Positions 22,570-32,652 of a stretch of 64,000 nucleotides of DNA are shown in pieces (position 1 is the first letter of the stretch; the number at the start of each line of letters is the position of its first letter). The notes under the pieces were generated by a model. It was not told where the DNA came from. It was given only the letters and a program-made list of their open reading frames with translations, and ran no database searches. The DNA lies in assembly GCA_047495785.1 (NCBI GenBank), contig JBLDXI010000017.1, forward strand, positions 1 to 64,000, given 5' to 3'. The translations under genes and the position numbers were made by a program. This stretch comes from Lepidodermella squamata. Taxonomy: Eukaryota; Gastrotricha.

Positions 22570-22873
22570 TAATTTCTTTTTCAAAGCGAACTTTGAGGAC
22601 TAGAAGGGCATGTCACTTACTCTAACCCTAGTGAGTGAGATGAACATTTCCGTATGACGGAGTTCGACTGGTGCAGTCTTGCTGACACTTCCAGCCTCCC
22701 AATTGTCTATTTTGTAACACGATGGATTGGCAAACCACCGCAAGGCCGATGGGGGGACTCGATCCTGGTTCCGTCACTAGGACTTGAACCCAGTCCCGAG
22801 CGATATCCCCTCAGATACACAGTAGCTCAACGCCCAACTGAGCCACTGTGCCTCCCTGATGTCTCCCTGATGA
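22519..22873 (-). mobile_element. tRNA-derived SINE with (ATT)n tail
   Basis: Read on the minus strand, a tRNA-like head has an RNA polymerase III A box TGGCTCAGTTGG (22834-22845) and B box GGTTCAAGTCC (22780-22790). A ~200-base body follows, then an (ATT)n tail at about 22519-22575. A 12-base target duplication with one mismatch flanks it: ACATGGTCAACA at 22507-22518 and ACATGATCAACA at 22874-22885. Promoter boxes, simple-repeat tail and duplication together support a SINE. Confidence 0.82.
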
Positions 22874-22914
22874 ACATGATCAACAAGTTTTGATTTAATA
22901 AATACTTGTAAGCT

Positions 22915-23211
22915 CACCCAGCGCCTGTGAGTAATAGATAGCCTTATTCTATCTGTTAGGCTAATTAGCTTCAGAGCTAAATCTCCTGGCTTGATATTCG
23001 CTAGCAGATCAGCTAAATTCACGGGAATCACGGCTACCAGAGTTTTCGCTGTGGAACTCAGACGGCGCTTCAGTACGTTTAGTTGACCCAGACGCTGCAA
23101 ATCATAAGAGAGAAGTTTCCCTTCGTGACAATTGAAGCCGCTTGGAGCTGTTGGGATATCGGCGCTTTTCCCAATCGTCATATTGTTCCATTCTCCGAGA
23201 CAGTACCGCAA
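22915..23211 (-). CDS. Unrecognised ORF downstream of the NPC1-like/CARD gene
   Basis: Open frame of about 100 codons before it runs into SINE sequence (the formal ORF reaches 22777 with a SINE-derived tail). It contains NCHEGKLLSYDLQRLGQLNV and a hydrophobic stretch TLVAVIPVNLADLL. I do not recognise a family. A possible acceptor precedes it (TTCTGAAG at about 23222). It could be an exon of an unknown gene or chance. Confidence 0.22.
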
Positions 23212-23616
23212 GATATCAGCTTCAGAAAACTATCATAATTATCTATAATTAGAACTGTTGCGGAAGATAGAGAAATTTATTGAAGCTTCAAAAATGAGGT
23301 AAAATTACTGTCAAGGAGAATTCCTGAAAATTAATACTATAACTGTCCATCATTATGGAAGAAATATTATATAAATGCAGGGAGCAGTAAGCTCAGAGCA
23401 TGAAAAATAAAAGGCGGAACCTTTGAAAGAAAATACGACGACGATTAGAGTATATGGACTTGTGAACATTTACTCCTCAAGCGTGCGTAAGTATTATTGA
23501 CTGCCAAGCCAATTGTATCATTGCCGGAAGCCATCGCAGACTCTTTCAGCCTAGGAAGAAATGTTCGCGAAAATTTGCTGTCATTGATTCGTCAATAATC
23601 AGAAAACGAAAAGGCA

Positions 23617-26600
23617 TCAGAGCTTCTTGAACATTTCGTCATAAGTGGTTCTCAGATTTCTGTAAAAGCAAACTTTGAAATTGAATAAAACTAAACCTGA
23701 CATATTGACATACTCAGCTATTGCCCCTTTGCCTTTGGCTTCCAAAGCATGTAGAAAAATCAGGAAGTTAGCATGGGACTTGCCGACATGATTTGTCAGT
23801 AGGTGACTAGTTCGACGATCGTCTGGCAACTGGGATCAGAAAAGTTATATAAAATGAACACGAGAACACCAAAAGCTCACTCACATCATCTAAAACTTTC
23901 AGCTCGTTTATGCTTAGAATTCCGGAATTCGTGAGGTCATCGTGTAAAATATCGTGTACCCGTAACACTATCAGTGAACTCATGGCAGCTCCGATAGTTT
24001 GATCGACTGCTTTCTTTACCTTTGCTTGCAATGCTAGCGATTGGAGACCAGTCACTGTAGGCTCTTCGTTCAGCATTCTGTCTGCCTCCACATTATAGGG
24101 TTGATCAGTCGCGACAGCAGTTTCAGCAGCCAGTTGATAGGCATTTTGATTTGCGGCTGCTATATTTCTACTATTCACTCCCAATGGATCAGGTAAAATG
24201 TTATTAGAGCTATCTGGTTCGTCTCCCGATTGTAGTGTCAATAAGTTATTTCCAGCGCCGGGTGCCATCGCAGAGTCATTTTGTGGCCCGAGGAAAGCCA
24301 TCGCTTCAGGCATAGGAAGATATTTTCTCGAAAATGTATTGCCGTTGATCCGTCTGATTGAAAAATTGAAGACGAAGCATATTGTTACGAACATGTACAT
24401 AACTGCCGTAGATATAAACCGTTGATCCAGAGGTCTGCTCAGCACGCCCCAATATAAACCAGCAAAATATTCAAATGCCAAGCCGATAGCTGCAGATTGA
24501 GAAGTGGACACAATCAACCATTGATCCCAACTGCTAGCATCTGGTTAGAGAAGTAATTAATTATATTCGATGTGTGAAAATTGGAAAATTGCGAACCGAT
24601 AATGCTTAACAATATGAAGACCGACACGTAAAACGGCCAAAGAATCAGGCCCCACGACTCAGCACTCCATGTTGTGATGTCGCAGTAATCGACGAAATCG
24701 TCACAAATAACTGTCCTGAAGTAATTTAGGTGTTGAGCCTTGAAAAACTCAAGCTCTTCGCGATCTCTCCGGAGCCGCTGATACAGCTCATGATTCGTTA
24801 TCCGTTTATGTTGCACCGTTATTACCAAAGCTATCAAATGATGAATCATTGGATATGGAAGCTTTTTAATCACATAGAATTGAATTTACCTTTAGATCCT
24901 TTCCACCACAATAAATCATGCTGAAAGTTGTATAGATATCTGAAATTGGTCAAATTTCAAATCATATTTCTTTTTTCAGAGAGCGTGGAAGGATTTCTAC
25001 AGGTTAATGGGAGCCTTACCCAGATTGATGATACTCGCATACTTCGTCATGGGACCAGAAATGATGAAAGGCTTCATCCGCAGGAAACGAGATATCAGAA
25101 TAATTACAGGCTCTGCATTCTGTAAGAAAATTTATATGCTGGATAAATTGAAGAAAAGTGAGAAAATAACCGGGAGGATCTGTGATGGTGCACTCCTCAA
25201 TTTTCCCACTGTTTATAGTACAGCAAGATGAGTCGACCCATGAGCGTACCGTGTTGAAGCCACTGTATGAAACACGTGATGAAGTAACGCTGCCATTTCG
25301 ATAAGCTTGCGATTGAAGAATGTCCAGCAGCGAATTCTGCGCACAGCCTGGCAGATTGCAAATTCTATCGATTACTGCCCGTGAATCGACCCCAGTTTGT
25401 GGAAAGATGAAAATACGGCGGAATTGACCCAAACCGGGGAAGTATTTGTCCAACGTGCTATCGTACTTGCTCAATTCCTAAATGAAGTGAGTATGTAACA
25501 AGAAAAGTCATGCCTGCCAGAACAAACATTTCCGAAGTATGACAATTGATCACCGTGTATATCGCGTTTCATAATTGGCAGAAGAACGACGATAGGAAGG
25601 GCGAGTAGTAAAAACAAAACCAGTATAACGCCCGCTGGTATTCTTGGCTTTCTCGTGCCCTGGCTGGCCCCAGATCGAGCATAGTATGACAGTTTTATAA
25701 AAGGTAGAGAAAAATCATGGTGCTTCGCGGCCTTGAGCACAAAAATGAATAGAATTTGGCGTAGCATCAACACAGGTAGATCAATCAATAGCTCTACATC
25801 TTTGATCACATCCAGAATTCGGCCTACCTCCACCATGAATGAGAATTATTTTAGAAATGTATGAAAAATAGACTCACAAATCAAAGCCATTGAAGTAACA
25901 ATAGTGAGACTTCGACATGGCGCCGTAACGTGACGACTCGCAAGATACTGCCATATGTCCCAATCAGCTGGGCAAATTAATGCAGCTTCCCGCTTATCGC
26001 ATGGATTCTTCGACTTGAACATCAGTTCAATTATCACATAAAACGTGAAGCCGGCCATGACAATTAAAGAAATGATTGTTCCAGTATGGATATTTTGTTG
26101 GTTGCCCCTCAAAAGTCCATTCATCTTGGGTATAAGTTGAATTATGTCCAGAACAAATACGAAGGTCACCGCCATTGCCAAGATACTTTTTTGCCACCGA
26201 GAGCGCTTCTTGCAGTCATGTCGAATTAACCAAATAACAAACCACAGTAAAATAATTAGCCCAACAGATATCAACACAATTGCCGCTATCAAAACAGCTC
26301 GTAAGGATGCTTCCAGAGAAGTATCAGCTTCTTTTGGCTGTCACAACTACAAGTCATAATGCCATAAAAGAAGGTTGAATAGTAACATGCCTCACTCCCG
26401 TGAGTGCGGATATCGAAAGTTTTGAACTTCCAAACATCCAGTTGACTCCGAAGCACATTGAGCCACTCCTGTGCGTGCGATTCCTGTTTGTTCGCTAGTT
26501 TTATGGTCAATCGCATCATTTTCGCATTAATTGGAGAATAAATCTGCTCAGGGAACACCACATGTGGGAAGTCAGACAAGCATTCCGGTGAATTTGCGAA

Positions 26601-28151
26601 TCTATAAATCACGTCGAAAGGATAGTCGAGGTAAAAGGCGGGACTCACAGTTTGCGGCAATTTTGAATGTATCGCCTCAAGTCCGATGATGAACAGATTT
26701 CTTCGAGTTTTGTTTGATTATTTTGAAAATAACTCATCGGGCCCTCGAAAAAGCATTTGTTTCTTGCTTTCGATTGGAGGCATAATGACTGCAATGTCAC
26801 ATAGCTTCCGCCCGGATTAAACGTAACCTCCGAGATCTTCGCTGACTGAAGTTCGTGAAGCTGTAAGTTAATTCATAGAGTTCGAGTTTTGGCAGAGCAA
26901 TTATAATTTGTACCTCTTTGAACAAGTCGCAATCCTTCGCGTCAGGTTTAGCCTCTAGTATGATGCTATAAGAAATTGGAGCAGTCCTAAGCAAGGAAAA
27001 ACGTCATCTAGGGTTTAAAGGCTGTGCCGGTAACTTGCTTATCTATCGTCTCCATCACATCGCGGCAAAAGCCCGGAGCCGAAAGTAAATTAGTATTGCC
27101 AACAAAATAAATGGTTATCATTGCAAGTATGCAGAAGCTGTTCAATTTGGCAATCGCACGTTGTTGTTTGGTCAAGGTTTTTTCTTTACCATCGGGCCTA
27201 AAAGCTGGCCTTCGAGCAGATTTTCGCCTATTAACGTAAATTATCCATGCAAATATAGATCTGAGGGCCGGTAGAATGGGTGGAACCATAGCCACTACAA
27301 TAGTCCATCGTTCGTCGGAAGACCCCGTCTCAGCCCACTTCAAACTGCGTTCGACACACTCGGATCTATTGCGACAGTCAGTGCATAGCGCTGTTGAAGA
27401 ATCGCATTTTTCCGGCGGGTTGTGCTGTGGCTCTCTCAATAATTCAACAGGATCGCTGACCATGCATTCAGCTGAGAGGTTAGAAGAGGGTCCAACGATG
27501 CAAAATTTGAAGTCCTTGTAGGTTATCCAAGTGCTGACGATGTTTAAAAGACATTGCGCATCGCACGATGATTTCTCAACCGAGCCGTTCCGCTCATTGC
27601 CGCTCATTGCCTTCAAGGTGTCAATGACAAGAGAATTAGATATCGGATCGTACCCATCTTCACAGGAAACTTTGATTGCCGCTGCATACTCTTCGGCGAT
27701 GACGACCGAATAGCTGTTAGACGTCCTCTTAATGAATAGCGCTTGATCGGCAGAGCAATGTATCTCGCACATCAACTGATTGAGAGCGTTAACGCACGAC
27801 GGTGAACGTTGAAATGTTGCTTCGATTCTTTCAAAAACAACTGGTAAGTTGTCTGCGATATCTTTGTTCGAACAGCAAGGGAAACCATCTTTTCCAGCTC
27901 GACCTAATTGCATGAAGAAATTGAAGTGATATCTGCTGAAATCTCTGCGAGCTTACATTTCCTATCGCGAAGATACTCAAGGCTTTCTTCATAGATCGAT
28001 TCTCGCGAGTTGAAATAGCAGCTTTGAGTGAAAGAGTAACAAATTTGCAGAAGCAAAATCTATTACATCAAAATGAATGTAATGGCAATTGTGTTTGTTA
28101 CAATTGATATACCATAGTAACTGCAGTTATCCATTTCGGCTTGTCATCCAT
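23617..28151 (-). CDS. NPC1-like polytopic membrane protein with C-terminal CARD-like domain
   Basis: Fifteen exons give an uninterrupted 1262-codon frame: 28113-28151, 27957-28059, 27039-27903, 26914-26986, 26649-26860, 26391-26601, 25878-26337, 25528-25823, 25171-25477, 25020-25119, 24890-24920, 24597-24861, 23885-24540, 23702-23829 and 23617-23659. It has a signal peptide and an NPC1-type N-terminal domain (CC at residues 57-58, SPSC, CEIHC, then CDSSTALCTDC). A transmembrane segment, luminal middle domain (FFEGPMSYFQNN), sterol-sensing-like helices (about 505-690) and luminal C-terminal domain (ICNLPGC 792-798, SSCC 836-839, ECRACNYS) follow, then the last membrane helices and a cytosolic tail. 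Residues ~1168-1249 read as a CARD death fold (VHDILHDDL, GILSINELKVLD, LPDDRRTSHLLTNHVGKSH, FLIFLHALEAKG). NPC1 itself (~1280 residues) has no CARD. Two introns start with GC. Confidence 0.82.
23702..24001 (-). other. CARD-encoding exon pair
   Basis: The end of the 23885-24540 exon (about 39 codons) and the whole 23702-23829 exon together encode about 82 residues. They have the helix pattern and landmark residues of CARD domains: a short hydrophobic helix 1, an acidic DDL, the GILS...E turn into helix 3, a charged DDRR, then FLIFLHALEAKG matching the CARD helix 5 pattern. CARDs mediate homotypic binding in immune and cell-death signalling. Assigned by eye; other death-fold types (DED, death domain) fit less well. 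Confidence 0.7.
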
Positions 28152-28641
28152 GTGAAAAGCAAAGTGATCAACGAAATCAAACGTGGCGATAGATCAACTC
28201 AGTGTATACATCAAATGAATGCACTTATCGTCAATAATTTATATTCTACTTTTTAGCATTGTGAAAAACCTCGAAAAAACAAAAGAAAATTGGGCATCCG
28301 ATGCCTGATGATATTTCAGCTTAACTATGGTACCCACTTATATGGTTCGCAAGTCTTAACGGTTCCATTCGCTTCGGATGTGAATGAAGTATTTCTGGCA
28401 CCGGTATGACTTTCGCCCATATATAAAGGAATACGCGTACAAACAGCTGGCTACAGTGTATTCATATTAAATATGATGATTTATTATCTTCAACAATGAC
28501 TACCACGCAGCTTTGCCGGAGATAATGTCCAGTGTAGCAAAGATAGGGCTCGCCTTATCTTTCCTACTGGGTCCTCGTCATGTTTGCTTTGGCGATTTCG
28601 GTGAATCATTATTAATTATTAACACCTTACAAATTCATAAT
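28152..28641. other. Spacer between MACPF and NPC1-like/CARD genes
   Basis: About 490 bases between the MACPF stop (28642) and the NPC1-like start codon (28151), both transcribed leftward. It should contain the NPC1-like promoter. A TATATAAA motif near 28420 is on the plus strand and matches no plus-strand gene. Confidence 0.4.
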
Positions 28642-30420
28642 TTATTTCGATTTATAACATAAGTATTGCTTTGTGTTAAGTCCGTAATTCTCACTCTTCG
28701 CAGCAGTGCCAACTTGTCCCACGAATAGCCGAGTGTATCCCGACCTGCAATCCGGGCTGTTTGAGGCAAATGGATTATTAACCGTAAATTCCAGATCGGC
28801 CGTGTTGGAACAGCTACCGTCTATACATTGAAAGCCGCCGTCAATTAGTTTATTGGCCTTGTTGAGGCAGATAACAAACTCCCAAGCTATGTACTTTCCG
28901 AAGACGTAGGGCTCGGTATCTCCTAAGCAAATTTGATTTCCAGTGTACGGATTGGCGCTATCTACCTGCATGTATCCTCCAAAGTAGCCTTCCATGCAAG
29001 ATTTCAAGTCCGACCCCTCACAGCCGCGAGCCTTTATGAAATCCTGCCCTAAAGCACTATTATAGCGAACAAAAGCACCTCCTGTTACATCCTTGTCATG
29101 TAGCGTGATAGGCATGCAAATTTGATTGCTTACAAAACACGTATCAGACGAATCAGGGAATATCCATCGACTTGAAGCAAATTGTGCTGCTTTGAACTTA
29201 TCCGGACAACTGAATCGATTTCGACTGAGAGAAAGCTTATTCATAACATTGGGGTATCTGGACTCGCACATCGACTTTTGGAACATCCCCCCGAAAATTG
29301 CCGTTACATTCACGGGGTTGCAGTCTTCAGCACGATCCTCGGATATCAAACAACCATTCTTAAGAACACGTTCAAAAACATGTTTCTTGGCTTCAATGTC
29401 CTGAATATTAGGAAATAGGCGCTTGCTCAGGAGAGTACTGATAGGTAAGACCTTTTTGATGACTGGAAAAGGGTCCTTAACCGTTTCAGAGTACCAGGAT
29501 TCAGCATTCAACAAGCATACATCCAAATTATCCGCAACTCCCTCTGATCGAAAATCAATGGCATTTGTTCCCGTGCATTCACATTTGTTCCTATTAAGCC
29601 GATCGGCCAGCTTGAAGGCTGGAGATCCTAACTCAATAGCTTCTAGCCATTGTTGCTCGTTATATGAACACTTGACGCCAAATACACTCCCGAGAACGAG
29701 GCCTGTGACGACATGAAAGCCGTAATCTTCTCTGAATTTTCGGTAAGCAGCCTTTTCGTCTTTCTTGTCTAATTTTGTTGGGAGGTTTGTAACTCTGTCC
29801 ATGAATTGCCGATTTAATCTGACGCTAGAAAGTAGATCCAAATCTGCACAATAGGTCTGGCAAATAGAGTAGGCGATTAGCTCGTGGCCTCGAAATAGCT
29901 CGTATTCCTTTGGTATTCCAAATTTGAATGTGGTCAAAGGTTCCGGGTAGGTTGGGTCGATCATTTCAATAAATTTAGCCGCAAAATTAAAGTAACTAGT
30001 TTCATTCTTTATAAGAGCTGGGCGAAATCGTTTGTCACAAAGTTTGCAGTCGTGGATCGACACGCCTTCGTATGCGTTTTGTAGATTCGCAGAACTCCTT
30101 AGTTTGATTTCAACGACCCTTAGGCGCCGGAAGCCTCCGTCTATGCTGGAGCCGCGGAGAAATGTGTCTGCTGATGCGACGTGGTAGCCAGTTCCCAATG
30201 CTTCAGCCATGCGTTTGAGTCTCCTCTCCACCTCAATTGGGCCAATTGTGGTCGTACTCGTAACCGGCCGAGCGGTTGAAGTGCTGCTAGCTTTCAGTCC
30301 ATCTAGCAGTCTCGCATACTCCTGTGCTCTACGATTGCTCTCATTTCTTTCTTCAGATCCGACGATTGAGGGTAAGCTTACTAGCAGAGTAATGGCTGCA
30401 AATGTAAAAAGCATGTTCAT
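28642..30420 (-). CDS. Perforin-2/MPEG1-like MACPF protein
   Basis: 592 residues in one exon. Signal peptide at 1-21 (LFTFAAITLLVSLPSIVGS), Ser/Thr-rich segment, then a MACPF domain with the signature around 228-248 (FREDYGFHVVTGLVLGSVFG; YGFH at 233-236 instead of the usual YGTH). The C-terminal ~220 residues are Cys-rich with two FGG units (FGGMF 376-380, FGGYM 480-484), each followed by a Cys-containing stretch. This recalls the region after the MACPF domain in perforin-2. No transmembrane helix follows, unlike vertebrate MPEG1, so a soluble form is suggested. Perforin-2 makes pores that kill engulfed microbes. It lies directly upstream of the NPC1-like/CARD gene on the same strand. Confidence 0.72.
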   Translation of the reverse strand: MNMLFTFAAITLLVSLPSIVGSEERNESNRRAQEYARLLDGLKASSTSTARPVTSTTTIGPIEVERRLKRMAEALGTGYHVASADTFLRGSSIDGGFRRLRVVEIKLRSSANLQNAYEGVSIHDCKLCDKRFRPALIKNETSYFNFAAKFIEMIDPTYPEPLTTFKFGIPKEYELFRGHELIAYSICQTYCADLDLLSSVRLNRQFMDRVTNLPTKLDKKDEKAAYRKFREDYGFHVVTGLVLGSVFGVKCSYNEQQWLEAIELGSPAFKLADRLNRNKCECTGTNAIDFRSEGVADNLDVCLLNAESWYSETVKDPFPVIKKVLPISTLLSKRLFPNIQDIEAKKHVFERVLKNGCLISEDRAEDCNPVNVTAIFGGMFQKSMCESRYPNVMNKLSLSRNRFSCPDKFKAAQFASSRWIFPDSSDTCFVSNQICMPITLHDKDVTGGAFVRYNSALGQDFIKARGCEGSDLKSCMEGYFGGYMQVDSANPYTGNQICLGDTEPYVFGKYIAWEFVICLNKANKLIDGGFQCIDGSCSNTADLEFTVNNPFASNSPDCRSGYTRLFVGQVGTAAKSENYGLNTKQYLCYKSK

Positions 30421-30801
30421 TGTGGATGTGGAATTGTGTTTAGTGGATGAATGCTGAACATGGATTTATTCATGCGGGACAATTGTTGAACTTCTCCCCT
30501 GTAAAAACTCCCTTGTACTCGCCAACAGGCCTGTTTACATCAAAAATCCACACATGAGGTACCAAGAATGATCTCTTGGCACATCCCGGAAAGAGCATTC
30601 TCAATGCGTACTTGTTTTCACATTCCCAATGATATTACATGGAAAAAAGCGTTATCGCCGGCAGGATTTATTTGCTCGAGGACGGAGATAACTTATTAGC
30701 TTATTATCAAAATTGACAAGTAACATCATCATTTCTCTTGAATTCAGAATTGATTGTTTAAAAAGGTGGTCGAAAAGCGACGAAGATACTTTTTGAGAGA
30801 C

Positions 30802-31507
30802 ATGAATGATATATTTTTACTTTTAGTATTAGTCTGCCTCACTGTATGCACTGTTTCAACAGAATCAGAGCCTGTAGCCCCGAAAGTCAGAAGCTGCTAT
30901 TACTGTAACCCAGCATCCGAGAACTGTACAAACCCGGCAATTAAATTGCTCACCAAGAAATGCGATCCTCACGAGGGCTTCGGATGTGCCATTTCTAAGC
31001 TCAAGTAAGACTGGACAGGATTTCAAATTCCATGATAACCTATGCTTTCATTTTCTTAGCGGAGGAAGATTTTGTGCAACTCTATATGAGACGAAAAATT
31101 CGAAGAATTGCGTTTTTTGTGACCAAGACGACTGTAATGGACGCGGAGGGCGGATTTTGGTGAGAGCTCTACAACTGGCAGTTCAAAAAATCAAAACAAC
31201 TCAAGTGATGACACAAGCTGAGTCTGCAGCTGCGATCTCATACCAAGATAAACCATTAGCTGAGGGCATGGAAAACAAGTCTTCGATTTCCAATGACCCA
31301 GAACTTCGCGACGATCGTCTAATCAAGATTTTGTTCCTATCAATTGTAGTGGTCGCTGTGGTAGCCGTCATAGCAGCGATCCCCATTTACATTTTTTGCA
31401 AAAGACGGAAACATAATAATATAAGGAGCAGGGGTCCAAGTGAATCGGAACGAGACAACAGCCCAAAGCTGAAGCCAACAGAAGATGACGCATTCACTTT
31501 TCCTTAA
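30802..31507 (+). CDS. Ly6/three-finger-like single-pass membrane protein
   Basis: Two exons, 30802-31004 and 31060-31507, with GT-AG borders and a phase-2 junction, encoding 216 residues. Signal peptide (IFLLLVLVCLTVCTVS), then a compact Cys-rich ectodomain starting SCYYC and ending CVFCDQDDCNG, the C...CN ending typical of Ly6/uPAR folds. A stalk, a transmembrane helix (ILFLSIVVVAVVAVIAAIPI) and a basic cytosolic tail with KRRK follow. Most Ly6 proteins are GPI-anchored; this one has a real helix and tail. Function unknown. The ATG at 30802 is preferred over 30754 because the signal peptide follows it. Confidence 0.65.
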
Positions 31508-31809
31508 GCCAGCATATATGGAAACTGAGAAACTGACATCGAAACATTGCAGTATTTTTCGTACAATTTGAAACTAAAATACTCATCAAGTTCATAAAAA
31601 AAAATGCCATAATCGTTATCGACAGACTTTATTACATGCAAACATGTGTCGCTGTGGCTCGTTGCAGATCAATCCGATTCAAAATCGAAAGGATGCACAA
31701 AAAGCCGATCTATATTAGCAAAGGAGAAGCTATTTGCGTAACATCGATAACTAAATTATACGCCGTGAGTTGTATCTGATCACGGTTTTTGCAGGTTCGT
31801 ATAGACTTG

Positions 31810-32652
31810 TCAGACGTACCATTCTCGGAAAAGGCCATTATCAGCCGTTTTCTTGTTCTCAGGCGAATCACCGCCATTCGACGAGCTAGAACTGTTAACG
31901 AGAGGAACAGGCTGCCAAATTTTAGTCGGGGTCGATAATTGGCTTGAAATGCTGGCGACAGCACATCCTTGGCTGATGATAACAGGGGTATAGCCATGAT
32001 GGCTGGGTTTGATTTTAACATTCTCCGATCTTAGCAGGGTGATATTCGGGCTCGGGATCAGCCCAGCAATTCTCCGACCATTCGCTTCATCCTCCTCGGC
32101 GTATGCTTTTGAATTTCCGTTATGTTTATTGAAAGAGTTAGTTCTAGTTCGAGATCGAGGCGAGTTGTTTGACGATGGCAGCAAGGCCGTCCGGCCACTT
32201 GTGTGGCTACTTGCGCTGTAGCTGTGCCGATGTCTCGAAAGATCAGCAAAGTTATTATTCGGGTGATTTGGCAAGAAACGAGTGGCTGCTCTGTCCAATT
32301 GCTTGGCCCGCCATCTTGTACAAATTATCGCTGTTCCGGCGACTAAGGCTAGTGATAGCAGTCCAGCTGAGACTAGCATCAATATCGAGGCGAGGGAGAA
32401 AGCGGCTGATAGTTCTTGTTGGCCAATAGCGAACGTATCGCCGACTATTTCAACTGATGAAGACGTAGTAGAAGCGGTGTTAGATACTAGCGTAGAAGAT
32501 AACGAGATAGGCATCACAGGCGTTGGGGTTGCTGTCGATGTGAGTAACCGTCGAGCCACTTGCGTTGATAAGGTGGATGTCATAAAATAGCCGACATTTC
32601 GAATCGTTGTCGCCCTCGCTCGACGAGGTGAGGCGCTCATTTTTTCAGTCAT
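31810..32652 (-). CDS. Ser/Thr-rich single-pass membrane protein, unknown
   Basis: 280 residues. No clear signal peptide. The first ~75 residues are Ser/Thr-rich and mucin-like, then a hydrophobic helix at about 80-110 (ASILMLVSAGLLSLALVAGT) is followed by CTRWR and a long basic, Ser-rich cytosolic tail. This looks like a type III or type I membrane adaptor or a mucin-type receptor. A second ATG lies four codons in. No family recognised. It is convergent with the Ly6-like gene. Confidence 0.5.
   Translation of the reverse strand: MTEKMSASPRRARATTIRNVGYFMTSTLSTQVARRLLTSTATPTPVMPISLSSTLVSNTASTTSSSVEIVGDTFAIGQQELSAAFSLASILMLVSAGLLSLALVAGTAIICTRWRAKQLDRAATRFLPNHPNNNFADLSRHRHSYSASSHTSGRTALLPSSNNSPRSRTRTNSFNKHNGNSKAYAEEDEANGRRIAGLIPSPNITLLRSENVKIKPSHHGYTPVIISQGCAVASISSQLSTPTKIWQPVPLVNSSSSSNGGDSPENKKTADNGLFREWYV

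Noticed and set aside
22519-22575. Independent (AAT)n microsatellite
   Set aside because: It is the tail of the SINE and directly abuts its target duplication.
22776-22856. Functional tRNA gene on the minus strand
   Set aside because: A and B boxes are present but the cloverleaf is not convincing, and the sequence continues into a SINE body with an ATT tail and target duplication.
27904-27913. MQL start for the large NPC1-like exon
   Set aside because: It lies in the intron acceptor (CAATTAG); two upstream exons with a signal peptide fit frame and phase and match the array paralogue.
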